NCBI GenBank assembly: GCA_003313425.1
Contig: NHZP01000023.1
Location: 868,001 to 932,000, forward strand
Origin: Pseudopyrenochaeta lycopersici
Lineage: Eukaryota > Ascomycota > Dothideomycetes > Pleosporales > Pseudopyrenochaetaceae
Direction: 5' to 3'
DNA: 64,000 nucleotides
Below the pieces are notes generated by a model. The model was not told where the DNA came from. It made no database searches and saw only the letters and a list, made by a program, of their open reading frames with translations. The translations under genes were made by a program, and so were the position numbers. How positions within the stretch are numbered: position 1 is the stretch's first letter; every line of letters starts with the position of its first letter. This document shows, piece after piece, positions 1-10,745 of this stretch.

Positions 1-657
1 GGGTCCTAAGATCCTGAACGACAACCAACACGCCATTCTCATCTTCTTCATAATGGACAACCAGCTTCCCATAAATTTGGGTGCAGCCAAACCTCGCAGC
101 ATTTGCTCGCAATAATGGCTCAAACATAGCCTGCGTGATCCATAACCAACTGGTGCATGGAGTCACATCATTGATTTCATTCTTATCATTTTCTTGCACG
201 TGTGCTATTGTCTTCCCGCCGATCAACTTCTCCACGATGAGCATGCCTGCATCAATGTCAAACTCTTTTGCGCTTTCGGCCTTGGCCTCCTTTTCCAAGC
301 CTAATTGGCGGAGAATCTCAACCGTACGATAGTTCAAGCCCGCGGCTCTGGGGTGCGTTCCGGAAGGCGGGTGTCGGTCAAATGAGATGCTCCTAACACT
401 GATACCGAGTTAATATACTGTCTTCTTAACGGAGTTGAAGGATCATACCCATGATATCCAAGAAGTAATCCCATCATCATACCCACCATGCTGGATCCTA
501 TTATCACTACTGGCCATTCTTCTTTTTCAAGAAGAATGTTAGAATGATCAAAGTCTCCAAACAAGGCGTCCTTCACACTGCTTTCAAAAGATCGAGGAGG
601 CAGTTCCACCTCTTTGTGGCCATTGCCATTTGTATTTGTTTGATATGCGGCAGACAT
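1..657 (-). CDS. FAD-dependent aromatic monooxygenase, N-terminal part (cut by window edge)
   Basis: Flavoprotein monooxygenase of the PHBH/phenol hydroxylase type (FAD_binding_3 fold), expected to hydroxylate an aromatic ring with NAD(P)H and O2. Exon 1 is 657-449. A 56-nt intron (448-393, GTATGA to TTAG) follows, and exon 2 runs from 392 off the left edge. The protein starts with about 35 polar residues, then a dinucleotide-binding strand with VVIIGSSMVG (a GxxxxG variant of the usual GAGPVG), then after the intron SFDRHPPSGTHPRAAGLNYRT. This last part matches the conserved 'DRHP...HPRA' FAD-contact region of the family. Both exons read in one frame with no stops, so the visible part looks functional. 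The C-terminal half, including the substrate domain, lies outside the window. It is transcribed in the same direction as the salicylate-hydroxylase-like gene downstream in coordinate. The substrate is unknown. Confidence 0.88.
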
Positions 658-804
658 ATTATTTAAAGTTCAAGTTCTAAGCCGTTGATGTAATGGCCCA
701 ATCTGACATCAGAATATAGGCTCGCGTGACTGATATACTCTTGTCGCGTTATGCTTTATTTGCAAAGGGTTCAGGGACGCACTAAATTTCAAGGAACAGT
801 CTAC

Positions 805-826
805 ATTCCGTCAGAACCGACGGAAT
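805..826. promoter_or_regulatory. Perfect 8-bp inverted repeat with 6-bp spacer, upstream of the FAD monooxygenase
   Basis: ATTCCGTC, six bases, then GACGGAAT. The arms are fully complementary and contain inverted CGG/CCG triplets, the shape bound by dimeric Zn2Cys6 fungal regulators. It lies about 150 bp upstream of the start codon at 657. That it is a binding site is inference. Confidence 0.4.
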
Positions 827-896
827 TCAGGAGTGGGACCCGAGCCATACCGGGTGCTCATCCAATATGACGGCTATGCCCACATAAATTCCCGCG

Positions 897-1070
897 ATGA
901 CTAAGTGGACGCATCCAATTCCTCTTGGACCCGATCTTTACTATGATCCGCATGAATTGGGTAGACTGCCGCATGGATATTCGGTATTGAGAGGGCTGAC
1001 ACCATATTTCATCGAAAACCTTGGATATCACATGTATAAGCCCTGTTGTAGGGTTTTACTCTTGATATGA
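897..1070 (+). CDS. Possible small ORF of 57 aa in the intergenic region
   Basis: An ATG-initiated frame starting MTKWTHPIPLGPDLYYDP and ending at TGA 1068-1070. The composition (Pro, Gly, Tyr, Asp rich) looks protein-like, but no family is recognised and no splice sites extending it were found. It could be a remnant of another gene, an exon of an unrecognised gene, or chance. The rest of 658-1202 holds only promoter-type sequence. Confidence 0.2.
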   Translation: MTKWTHPIPLGPDLYYDPHELGRLPHGYSVLRGLTPYFIENLGYHMYKPCCRVLLLI

Positions 1071-1202
1071 TGTCCTGTCTATCGCAAAAAGACAAATTTA
1101 CATGTAGTCCTTTGACATGAAATTGCACCTTCGAACCATGGAGAACACAGATAAAACTTTGAACAAAAGGTACACGGGAACCATATAAGTATTCAATTGT
1201 CA

Positions 1203-2733
1203 TTATGCCCTATACTTGATGCTTGCATCCGAACTCAATACACGCTCTGCTTGTTTAACTGGGAAAGAGTTCCATGCGTACAGCCACATGTTCTCAGGCA
1301 GTTCGGCATCAGGGACATATTTTTTCAGATCATCCATTACAACTTCACGAAGTTGGTCACCCACCCTGGACATAAATAGGATTGTTACAGCGTGCTTATA
1401 GCGGATGTCGTTGTACATCTTCAACCGTGCACTGATCTGTCTTGGCTCAGTGTCTGCTGTGAAAAGTGTGCCGAGTGTTGCGGCGTCCTCGAAGGCTTGT
1501 GCTCCTCCTTGACCTTGATCTACAATGATGGCTTAGTTCACAAAGTTTCAAATTTTTCGGGGTAAGGCTTGACTTACGTGGAAGTGTTGGATGCGCCGCG
1601 TCGCCAATGAGCGCAAGCCTTCCACTATAAAAGCACCGTGGCGGATCTCGAGATGCAAGACTCCAGAGCTTCAAATCTTCGGCTTGGCTGCAAAACTCGC
1701 GCAGTTCAGGACTGAAGCTCTCTACTTCAATCATAAGATCTTCTAAGTTTCCAGAATTCAGCCATGATGACTCGCCCGTCTCCTCCCCATGATCAGGATG
1801 GAACATGACACAATTGACTAGGGTTCCAGACCGGCATGGATATATTATCAGACGCCTCTCTTTTGAGTTAAAGGCGTTCAGAGATCGCATGCCTATTTGG
1901 TCGAACAGTTTTCTGGTCAAAGGATTCCCCCTCACCTTCTCCATCGGTACGAGGAAACGGAAGCAGTTCTGTCCAGTGCTCTTCTTTTTCTGATGTTCAC
2001 CAGTCATGCTGTCTACAGTTCGAGACTATAATATAATCAGCGGTAGGGTCTAAGTATTTCAATGCACGGTGAAATGCTTACATGTACGCCATCGGCGCCA
2101 ATAACGAGGTCTGCATGTAATACTCGCCCATCTGCAAGAGCAACTTGACCAGATGATGGATTCTGAAAAATAACTTAGTTTTAAGGGGATGCTTTGAAAA
2201 GACACTTACCACTGAGTCAACACCACAGGCTAAGTGGACAATGGGTTTTCTACCACCAGCACCCTCCTCTGCCTTTTTTCGCAATGCATTGTGTAAATCT
2301 ACGCGGTGTACTAGTACCCACTCATCTTCAATGTCTAGCTTCTTCTGTAGTTGGTCCGTGATCTTTCTACGTCAGTCTCCCAGAAATGATGTAGCAAGAT
2401 TCCTGCGGTACGCACTGCTGGTGTCGCGATAAAGTTGCCCTTGTGGTCCCAGACACTCAAATGATCACAAGGAACTGGATTCATCTCTTCCAGATCGCAG
2501 CCCCATGCTGTCAGGACCCGAGTTGCGTTGGGAGCCAAATGAATAGCAGCTCCCACTTCATTGTGAAATGTGGATCTTTCGAACACCTAAACATTGCATC
2601 AGTCTATTGAATGATGAACATACCTGATAAAAGGGTGTTAACTGACCTCAACATCATGTCCTGCTTTTGTAAAAGCAATTGCAGCAGCCAATCCCCCAAG
2701 GCCTGCACCAACAATGACAACTTTGAGAGGCAT
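1203..2733 (-). CDS. Salicylate-hydroxylase-like FAD monooxygenase, six exons
   Basis: Group A flavin monooxygenase, predicted to hydroxylate or decarboxylatively hydroxylate an aromatic acid. Exons read on the minus strand: 2733-2647, 2586-2416, 2362-2210, 2162-2082, 2025-1578, 1519-1203, giving 418 aa, normal for the family. The N-terminus has VVIVGAGLGGLAAAIAF (Rossmann GxGxxG), the middle WVLVHRVDLHNAL and the 'GADGVHS' DG motif, and near residue 300 GDAAHPTLPHQGQGGAQAFED, the FAD pyrophosphate/ribityl motif. The GADG and GDAAHP motifs are each completed only after splicing, which fixes those introns. Intron 2 (2415-2363, GTGCGT to AAG, with CTGAC 10 nt before its end) removes what would otherwise look like a frameshift. 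The gene diverges from the SnoaL-like gene across a 444-bp promoter. The exact substrate is not determinable. Confidence 0.92.
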
Positions 2734-2899
2734 GGTTGCTGATGTTCTATGCCGTGATGACTCGTGCTCTCCTATCATTGGGCATTATAAAACAACGCTG
2801 CACCTTTATTCAATGATTTCGCTACCGCTCTATTACATCCCGCGTGGCGGAAGGCCTCCGCGATTTAGGCGATGCTTGAAGCTAAACCGGAGGACCAGC

Positions 2900-2917
2900 G
2901 CCGAGCAATCGGCTCCA
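2900..2917. promoter_or_regulatory. Shared CGG motif (GCCGAGCAA plus TCGGCTCCA) in the first divergent promoter
   Basis: GCCGAGCAA at 2900-2908 abuts TCGGCTCCA at 2909-2917, so CCGA and TCGG form an inverted pair. The same 9-mers recur in the other divergent promoters of this cluster: GCCGAGCAA at 4803 and reversed at 4667, and TCGGCTCCA at 9245 and reversed at 11431. A second TGGAGCCG lies at 3020-3027. A Zn2Cys6-type regulator is the natural guess. Confidence 0.45.
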
Positions 2918-3177
2918 TAACGCTGGCCTATACGCCATTACGGATTTCATTCACGGTGTTCGAGCCCTTTCACGGCCTAGGAGAAATGATGGCTCTCTGT
3001 GAGTCCATCCTGATCAAGGTGGAGCCGCGTGGAGAAGTACCGACGGGGAATGGGGCGCACGTCCCTTCGAAGTACAATGTTCATCACGAACATTTGGGAC
3101 AATAGAAGAGGCGTCCAGCTCAAGGCATTACTTCTTAGAACACCACAGTCTAGCCACTTACGTTATCATATCCAGTC

Positions 3178-3695
3178 ATGCCTTCTCTGGCAAAAATCCG
3201 CACCATTTTTGATGCCATAGCCCAAGGCGATATGCCTGGCTTTTTCGCAAACGTTGCTGATGATGTGGAATGGACGGTCAAAGGTAATTTCATCTACTTG
3301 CTTAAAGCCAGATACAAGGTTTTTTTCTCATCATGTATAGGCACGTTTTGTCCGATTTCTGGCCATTACAAATCCAAAGAAGCATTCCACAGAGGCACAA
3401 AGCCGCTATCCTCAACGTGGGCAACACCACTGAAGCTGGTATTGCATGATATCATTCACGATGGTCACAACAAGGCCGCCGTCGAGCTCAAAGCAGTCGA
3501 TGTTCAATGCAAGAACGGCCTTCCATTTACAAACGAGTATGTCTGGGTATGCCATTTCAATGATGATGATAAGATTATAATGATCAATGCCTTTATGGAT
3601 ACGTAAGTGTTCCTGCAATGTAATTTACGCTCATGAATTACTAATGAAAGTGTAGGGACCTAGTCACACGGGCTATTCAACAAAATCCTTCGTAA
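3178..3695 (+). CDS. SnoaL/NTF2-like small protein
   Basis: A 135-aa protein from three exons: 3178-3283, 3341-3602 and 3656-3695, with introns of 57 and 53 nt, both GT...TAG. The order 'IRTIFDAIAQGDMPGFFANVADDVEWTV', then GHYKSKEAF, then a buried VCHFNDDDKIIMINAFMDT strand, is the cone-shaped alpha+beta NTF2-like fold. In fungal and bacterial clusters such proteins act as cyclases, isomerases, dehydratases or small hydrolases acting on aromatic or polyketide intermediates. The exact chemistry cannot be read from the sequence. The spliced C-terminus ends DLVTRAIQQNPS. It is the plus-strand partner of the salicylate-hydroxylase-like gene. Confidence 0.85.
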
Positions 3696-4015
3696 GGCCA
3701 GGTGTGAACATATGCGCTCTAGTCTGTGAGCAATGGCCGTTGACTGCTTGAAATTATGTTCAACTTATGTGCAACCCCAATTGACACTAAAAACACATAT
3801 CAAACTCGATGGCAACAGCCATTACGCTACTATGTTCCAACATAATGGTAAAGTGCTTTCATTTGGCTCTAAGAGCATAGGTATTCATAACTTATGGAAT
3901 TGCAATTATTACTACGTGCTCTGTTCATGTACGGGTGCTTTAAAACCAAACCTTTCTATTGGCCATGACTGAGCCGGATTCTACTAAAGTATTTATCTAG
4001 CTTAGATCCTTCAGC
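3696..4015. other. Intergenic region between convergent genes
   Basis: About 320 bp between the 3' ends of the SnoaL-like and cupin genes. No supportable gene. A 79-aa open frame at 3733-3972 shows no protein-like features and is treated as chance. Confidence 0.6.
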
Positions 4016-4557
4016 CTAAGCTGTCACCTGGAATGCTTTCGGGATACCCAAATCGCCCAAATCTTCCCCGTTCGGTCCTTTCGCCGCCATGGATGGAAGT
4101 AGAACAAAGATTATTCTACAGGGTTTATTCGTGTGATTATTCCACTGATGCATAGTCTATCGTTTGTTAACTAAGCCCTGTGTGCAGAGGGTAAATTACT
4201 AACCGCTTGCTGTACGACTGTTTCGCCTGATCGGACAATAGTTTTCGATCCATCCTCAAGAACCAACTCTATTTCTCCATCTATAACAATGCCATAATCA
4301 AGTGACTTGGTCCGATGATTATGACCATATGATTTAGGAGGAAAATCGACAACGCGAATCAATGACCCTTTGGTATACATCCCAACTCCTCCTCGCCCCG
4401 CGTCTTGATCTGTGAGCTCTGCTGGGTGATTGTGATTTTGCCATAGTGTGATGGCATTTGATGCGAAACCAGGAGTGAGGTCGAGCTTGTCGTCGATTAG
4501 GACAATTGATTTACCGTCTTTGTGGCCGGTCACGACTCGTCGAAAAGGTGTGGACAT
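4016..4557 (-). CDS. Single-domain cupin protein
   Basis: A 164-aa cupin encoded by exons 4557-4204 and 4156-4016, separated by a 47-nt intron (GTTAGT to ATAG). The first cupin motif is seen in YGHNHRTKSLDYGIVIDGEIEL: two His and an acidic residue for a metal, then the conserved Gly. The spliced second exon gives ATMHQWNNHTNKPCRIIFVLL, which supplies the His/Asn of cupin motif 2 and confirms the junction. It ends DLGIPKAFQVTA. Start 4557 is chosen because protein-like sequence begins there, although the frame is open further upstream. Small cupins of this kind accompany aromatic-catabolism and metabolite clusters as isomerases, dioxygenases or dehydratases. It diverges from the CocE-type gene at 4964. 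Confidence 0.87.
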
Positions 4558-4666
4558 TTTTGTATGCTGAGCTGAGTACTTGCTGTACCCAAAGTGTGAT
4601 AGAAACACTGGACGCAGATAATAAACTGCTTGAACTACGCTTGGCTTCCATAGCTTGTCTTTAGCC

Positions 4667-4675
4667 TTGCTCGGC
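4667..4675 (-). promoter_or_regulatory. Shared 9-mer TTGCTCGGC (reverse of GCCGAGCAA)
   Basis: Reverse-strand copy of the 9-mer found at 2900 and 4803, inside the divergent cupin/CocE promoter. Candidate binding site of a cluster regulator. Confidence 0.35.
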
Positions 4676-4740
4676 AATTATTGTTAAGTGTCTGGAACCT
4701 GAATTTCTTCCACGGCCAGGCTGGCCTCCTTGTTCATAGC

Positions 4741-4757
4741 AGCCGTGCCGAGTTCGG
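4741..4757. promoter_or_regulatory. AGCCGTGCCGA motif overlapping CCGAGTTCGG palindrome
   Basis: AGCCGTGCCGA (4741-4751) is identical over 11 bases to 11434-11444 in the fourth divergent promoter. The overlapping CCGA-GT-TCGG at 4748-4757 is a palindrome. It lies between the cupin and the first CocE-type gene. Confidence 0.45.
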
Positions 4758-4802
4758 TCCTGCGCGGGAGTCCACACGGCCCCACACACATTGACTAGAC
4801 TA

Positions 4803-4811
4803 GCCGAGCAA
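4803..4811 (+). promoter_or_regulatory. Shared 9-mer GCCGAGCAA
   Basis: Same 9-mer as at 2900-2908; second occurrence in the cupin/CocE divergent promoter. Confidence 0.35.
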
Positions 4812-4963
4812 ACACGCTAATCCATAGGTCCATTAACTCCGTTCAGGCCACACAGAGCGTTCAAAGCGCTGAGTATATGGGCTTGGTGATTATCGCATTG
4901 CAATGACAATCTCATAATTGAAGGAGTGTGAAATCTTGAGAATAACAATTTCTACCTCCAATC

Positions 4964-6922
4964 ATGTCTTTCAAAATCAACGGCTTCAATGTCGAGTTGG
5001 TGGATGCTATTTCTCCAGGGAAAGCACAAGCTGGTCCCTACAGTGGTTTTAATCCATCAACGAAAACATTGCCAAAGGGGTATCGCAGACAGAATAATCT
5101 CGCAGCTTTCCAAGCGGATACTGTTTGGGAAAAAGACGTCGCAGTGCCCATGAGAGACGGCATTCAGCTCCGCGCCGACATATTTAGGCCAGCGACAGTG
5201 GGAAAATTTCCAGCAATTCTTCACTGGAGCCCATATGGTAAAGACGGTAATGGTGAGTGGCTTTCAATTGCTTTATCGCGGGATACATGCGCTGAGTCAC
5301 ATCAATCAGGTGTACATGGACTTCATTTAGAACCCGGTCGCTTCGGGGTTCCTTACGAGAGACTGAGTGGCTTCGAGAAATTCGAAGGCCTTGATCCTGC
5401 CGAATGGGTCGCAATGGGGTACGCTGTTGTTAATTTCGACTTGCGCGGAAGTTGGGACTCCGAAGGAATCATTCCTTGGCTCGGCAAACAAGACGGAAAG
5501 GATGGATACGATGCTATTGAACACATTGCCAAACTCCCATGGTGTTCAGGAAAAATTGGTATGGCTGGGAACAGCTGGTTGGCCATGGCACAGTGGAATA
5601 TCGCATCGCAGCGACCGCCCCATCTTACTGCTTTTGCACCGTGGGAAGGAGCAGTCGATTTTTACCGTGACACTTTGGCACGTGGCGGTATTGGATATCC
5701 ATATTATCTGATGTGGGGAATGCTCCAGGATACGATGGTAGGCAAGGGAAAAGCTGAAGCTGTGATCCAGATGTTAAAGAAGTATCCCCTTTACAACGCT
5801 TACTGGGATGACAAACGCGCAAAAGTGGGACAAATTACAGCTCCGGCTTACGTGCTTGCCAGCTACTCAACTTCACTCCATACGAGTGGGTCTATTGCCG
5901 GCTTTAACGAGATTAACACTGATGAGAAATGGTGTGTCCAAACTTACCAAATCGCTTGTGGCTCATCCTAATTAAATGCGCAGGCTTCGCATCCATCCAA
6001 GGCAAGAATGGTCCGACCTTTACTCTGACTACGCCACAAAAGACCTAAGAAAGTTTTTCGATCATTATCTAAAAGGCATTACCAATGGTTGGGAGGGCAC
6101 TCCAAAAGTCCGATTCTCAGTTCTACCCTTTGACAATTCGGTATACATAACCGTGACTTATCTCCCACCAATCGCTGATTCTAATACTAGGAACCTGTTC
6201 AAAATATTGTAGCTACACAGTATCCGATCCCTGAAGCTAAGCAAACGAAACTGTTTCTCACTGGGAAGGGCATACTTTCGTCAATCCCGACCAGTGGGTC
6301 GGGAGTTGAGTCGTACCAGTCTGACGTTATTCCCAAAGGCATCGATAATGATCCCGAAGAACTCATATTCTCCTACAAGTTTGACAAGCCAATGTGGCTT
6401 GTCGGCTATTCAAAGGCTATATTGTTTCTTTCAGCTGATGAGGCTGACGACCTCGACGTCTTCGTCCAACTGCGAAAGCTTGACAGGTCGGGCAACCAGA
6501 CGCTGCAACTTAATGTTCCGGCAGAACAGCTCATACCGCCGAAACGAGACGCATCCGAGGTACCGGATAGCTGCTTTCTCAAATATTACGGGCCCAACGG
6601 TTGTTTGCGAGCTAGTCACGCCGTGACCAAAGTCGACAGCACCAAGTACGATTCTTGGCCTTCGTACACTCATGATAGACTGGAAAAGTTGAAGCCTAAG
6701 ACAATAATCCGCCTGGAGATTGGGATTTGGCCTGGTGGTATGGCATTCCAGGCTGGGGAGTCACTCGCGATCAAGATATCGGGGCACTACATGTCGCCGA
6801 TGGAAATTGCGACCCTGAATGGTAAGACAATTACAGAAAATAAAGGAATGCACAATCTTCACTATGGAGGAGAGAATGGCAGTTATATTGAGGTTCCACT
6901 GACTGCTCCCTTTGGACAATAG
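4964..6922 (+). CDS. CocE/NonD-type (S15 family) alpha/beta hydrolase, paralog 1
   Basis: A 599-aa serine hydrolase of the X-Pro dipeptidyl-peptidase/cocaine esterase family. Exons: 4964-5252, 5310-5931, 5984-6140, 6191-6922, with introns of 57, 52 and 50 nt. Splicing is required to form KDGNGVHGLHLEPG and the conserved KWLRIHPRQEWSDLY segment. The N-terminal catalytic domain has VAVPMRDGIQLRADIFRP, then VNFDLRGSWDSEG, then IGMAGNSWLAMAQW with the nucleophile Ser near residue 185. The C-terminal 240 residues form the jelly-roll PepX_C domain (KAILFLSADEADDLDVFVQLRKLD; ends with the family's LHYGGENGSYIEVPL). It would hydrolyse an ester or amide. No signal peptide is seen, so it is probably intracellular. 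A second copy lies at 11684. Confidence 0.92.
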
Positions 6923-7401
6923 TTAGACACATCAAATGTAGTCATGCAAGAAGACAGTCTGAGTACCTAATGCAATGTCGGTCGTCTCGAAGAAATAATA
7001 AATTTCATCTTGATAAATTGTATTAGTGATTTCGATGAGTACATGTACTGGGAGATAATAAAAATATCATGTGTGGCGAGGTCCCTAAAAGTTCAACGAA
7101 CAAGGTTGGTTTCCACTTGTTTGTTTAATCAGGTGCGACTGGGGAAAGGAAATTTACTTCTTTAGATGACTTGCTCGGGATAAACATCCTAATACCACAT
7201 GTCTCACGTTCATATCACCTTGGCTTGAGTTCTTATAGCTTCGCCAAGTGTACTCTTCGTTTTACACGTACACAAAAACTGGCAAGCAAAGATGAGGAAA
7301 TTTTCAGTACCAGAGGAAAAGCTATAGGACTTGAAGCTATTGGAAACAACATGATCAACTTGTGGATAAGCCATTTCATAGTTTCATCTCCGCGACGCAA
7401 T
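6923..7401. other. Intergenic region between convergent genes
   Basis: About 480 bp between the 3' ends of the CocE-type and ALDH-like genes. No gene is supported. Short open frames around 7171-7607 lie mostly opposite the ALDH-like last exon or lack protein character. Confidence 0.6.
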
Positions 7402-9037
7402 CTACCTGGACAAATAAGTTGTTAACCCCCGGTAAGAGAAGAATGTTAGGCCTACTAATGTTACTAGGCCAAGAGCTGTACCAAGAATCAATCCTTGTTC
7501 AAAATACGACATTCGTCCCCCCAGATGCTGTTTCACTCTTTTTGTATTCAGAGTTTTTGGTTTCTTTACATTGCCGGGAAACCCAGATGCTGGAGCTAAG
7601 ATCATAGCCTTAGTTTCCGAAAAATCTTCGATATGATAGGCGTAAGAAGACATCACCTGCGCGGAGCGAGAGGGCATCGCGACTGGTAGCCGTTAGGAAC
7701 ATTCCTTTTCTTTTGATATAGCAAATATCTACTGAGAAACTTACCAAACAATTCTATTGGAATTTCGTTTATAGAAACATGCGATGTTGCGACGAAATTT
7801 CCAAGATAGAATGCTTCCTTTCCCCCAGCAAAAATGTACAGGACTTGGGATCGAGTTTCAGAGTTTCTATTGATAATTATTACTAGTCCCGCCAAATGAT
7901 TGGATTGCGTCAACTTACATTTTGTTCAAGGTATCAATCGCATTGTCTAGGCTCGTTGTTGGAACCAGAGCGATCTCAGAATTATCCATCAACTTAATCG
8001 TAACAAAGTTTCTGTTTAATAATTTAACATTGAAACAACTTCACGGTTAGCAAAAAACATACTCTACTGTGGGAAGGTCCTTGCTTGGTATATTTTGGTC
8101 TTCTTTATATATTGAGAACTTGGGAATGAACCCTGTGTAGTGCTTTTGGAGCCAGTCTTCGAGACTAGTGTGAGGACTTTGCTGTCGGCCTGGAAATGCA
8201 TCTTTGAACGCACTGACTAGAGAATCATCTATTAAAAATAGCCGTGGGACCCTGAGAGGGTTGCATGTTTGATTACTCGTTACACGTTGACAGATGTGTT
8301 CCACAACGACGTTGAGTGGCTCCGTATAACTTCGATCGATAATGCCAGCAGGAATACCGTAATACGGCTCAATCACACGGACAGACTTGTTTGCAGCCCT
8401 AACCAGTGGTCCGATTGTCCGGCTTGCCTCGAGGTCCGGCAAAATAGCAGTCGCATACGGGTGCTGTGTTAAAGCTTGGTAAGGTAATGCGTTGGCATTT
8501 CTCTCGAAATGAAAGGCTTCACGATCCAGACTGTCTAGTATAATCTGCTCGAGGATTGCGTTTGTGGCTGTAACGACCTTGGACCCAAGAATGACTGTCG
8601 GACTACCAGCGGCCAGTGCTGCAGCGAGCGGACTCAGGGTCGAGAAGAGAGGTGATGAAGGTGACTGGACTACTAATGTTGCCCCAAGAGGAACAAGAAA
8701 GTTTGCCGAGCTTCGTCCATTTTTCAACCCTTGTTCTTTGGCGAGCACATCTTGGAAGTTCAAATGTTCGTAGAGCGAATTGATTGCATCAAGAACAAGA
8801 ATAGCTTCTGTCGAAGCGATCTCCGCCCCGCATTTACGGTCTTGGGTGTACGGTCAGCATTTTAGAGGGAGTAGAAAGTGACACAGAAGTCTGACCATGT
8901 TGTAACGCGCGAATTAAATCATCGCACTGTTGTCGGACGAGTTTGTGCAATGCCGCAAGCTGCTTTTGTCGCTCCAAAACATTTTCAAGTCGACCTTCAA
9001 TCCAGGCAATGTTGATGCGCTCGATTACCGCCGACAT
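7402..9037 (-). CDS. Divergent aldehyde dehydrogenase-like protein with C-terminal membrane anchor
   Basis: Exons on the minus strand: 9037-8896, 8840-8063, 8011-7919, 7866-7745, 7682-7402, giving 471 aa. An in-frame ATG at 9067 would add 10 residues. It follows the layout of fungal fatty-aldehyde-dehydrogenase-like proteins: an N-terminal helical region, FLVPLGATLVVQSPSSPL with LAAALAAGSPTVIL (the cofactor-binding part), RVIEPYYGIPAGII where active family members have LELGGKSP, then NQTCNPLRVP where the catalytic Cys is normally found (GQTC). The tail GLILGTALGLVTLVGLTFF is a single membrane anchor. The Glu and Cys positions are kept, but the FTGS and GGK motifs are not, so activity or cofactor use may differ. 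It is the partner of the LigB gene across a short divergent promoter. Confidence 0.85.
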
Positions 9038-9244
9038 GTCTTTTTTAGGGCTTATAGAAACGACCAAGCAACCTTACAATATGAAGAACAGAAATTGAGG
9101 CTGAGTGAGATTCTCAAGCATTCTTCCTCCTGCGACTTCCCAAATCATATTTTTTTTTTCACCTGTCGCTTTTGGTACTGTGGTTTTGCGCCAGTCCTTT
9201 TTGCGTTAGGCCGCCATCCGTGCATTTCCCACTCGGGACCCGGG

Positions 9245-9253
9245 TCGGCTCCA
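9245..9253 (+). promoter_or_regulatory. Shared TCGGCTCCA motif in the third divergent promoter
   Basis: Same 9-mer as 2909-2917, and the reverse complement of TGGAGCCG(T) at 11431. It lies between the ALDH-like gene and the extradiol dioxygenase gene, next to a GGGACCCGGGTC palindromic stretch. Confidence 0.4.
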
Positions 9254-9415
9254 CATATACTCTGCTCACAGTACCCAGCAACAGTGCGGTTACGCTTCAA
9301 GGCCGACATGGGAGGGATCAATTGTGAACAGTGATTAGGATATCGTATTTGCTATAGATCATGCTTTGTGTGGAAGGTAACAATCTCGACCTGAATAACT
9401 GAACTGTCGGGGAAC

Positions 9416-10400
9416 ATGGCGAGTGAAGGCAAGAGACTCAACTCCGCCCCGAGAATGGATGACTTTAAGTCTAAGCTAACTTTCCTAGGTGCTGCTCCTG
9501 TGTTTTTATTCGCTCATGGCTCTACCATGATGTTGGGTGAAGCATCTGAGCCAGCAAGACTCTGGGAACAAGTAGGAAACGAAGCTTTGCGAAGAGGAAT
9601 TAAAAGGATAGTAATGATGGTACTTGCCATTTACCTTCAGTTTTGATTCTTAAAGCTGACAAAAATACGGTCAGGGAGCTCACTGGGAGGCCCCTGGTGA
9701 CACTGTAGAAGTCAGCATGAACCCAAATCCCAAGATGCTTCCAGTCGGCTCCGTCAAAGACGCTCGCTATTTACCGTACAAAGTCACTCCCGATATTGAA
9801 GGCGGTCGCAAAGTCATCAAGCTGTTACAAGATGCTGGAATCAACGCGAAACCAGCTCCGACTTTCGACTGGATACACGATACCTTTCTCATCATCATCC
9901 GCATGTTTCCGCATTGCCTTCCAATCCCTACTACAATCGTCTCAATGAATGCGCGATACGAGTCACATTTTCATCTCAAAATTGGCGTCGCCCTTCGTCC
10001 GCTGCGCTATGAAGATACTTTAATAATTGGGAGCGGAGGTTCTGTGCATAATTTGTACCGTAATCATTGGGCGGATATGATGATTTACCGAGATAATTTT
10101 GCTCAGCCGGTGCCACCAGGGAAGTGGGCCCTGGAATTCCGGCAAGCGGTGGAAGATGTAATCACCAAAAACACAGGTCCAGAGCTTCGACGAGCCATCA
10201 CAAGAATGATGAAACACCCTAGATACAAGGAGGCACACGGTACAGATGACCATTGGATGGCTTCTCTCTTCGCAGCGGGGGCCGCTGGGTCAAAAGATGA
10301 CGTAGGTCCCAACATCATGCTTGCTGAGTGTTGGGAGCTGGTTAACATGTGCAATACGCAATATCAGCTCGGAAGTTGGGATGCATACAAAATCATGTAA
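9416..10400 (+). CDS. Class III (LigB-type) extradiol ring-cleavage dioxygenase
   Basis: A 309-aa protein from exons 9416-9619 and 9675-10400 with a 55-nt intron (GTACTT to TCAG). Family hallmarks: VFLFAHGSTMML with the first metal His near residue 34; IVMMGAHWEAPG, completed across the splice junction, with the second His near 71; DWIHDTFLIIIRMFP; a His-containing segment SMNARYESHFHLKIG; and LIIGSGGSVHNL with another active-site His. LigB/DODA enzymes use a metal (usually Fe2+) and O2 to open catecholic or non-catecholic rings beside the hydroxyls. All expected His residues are present, so it is predicted active. Together with two flavin hydroxylases it gives the cluster a hydroxylate-then-cleave logic. 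The substrate is unknown. Confidence 0.92.
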
Positions 10401-10745
10401 CTCTAAGCTTACAAAATAAAATTCATTTTCATGTCAAGTTGTAAACCGCTTAATTCGTATTTATAGACTGTGGACCACAGGCATCGTCAGACGGTCTCAC
10501 ATGGAATGTGGTCCCAATGCTTCCTATTATGAAGTGCCAGATTGCTGCGAAAAGAATTTGATCTGTGATTCGAACACAATACTTTCTAGAGCTATGGACC
10601 TAAGCTGTCATATGATATAAACAGTACTTTCAAGGGGGCACATGAAATAATTAACTGCTCCGGAGATTGTTAAGATTCGCTCATGAAATTATCTTTTCGA
10701 CTTGGATAGTTGTCGTACAGTTGAAATAAGCCACGAAGCTCCCAG

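Noticed and set aside
81..332. Plus-strand open frame at the left edge
   Set aside because: It is the antisense shadow of exon 2 of the truncated FAD monooxygenase.
2330..2420. Apparent frameshift in the salicylate-hydroxylase-like gene
   Set aside because: A 53-nt intron (2415-2363) with GTGCGT, a CTGAC branch-like site and an AAG acceptor restores the frame and yields the family's expected sequence, so no damage is needed.
3733..3972. 79-aa open frame in the gap between the SnoaL-like and cupin genes
   Set aside because: No recognisable composition, motif or splice extension; treated as chance.
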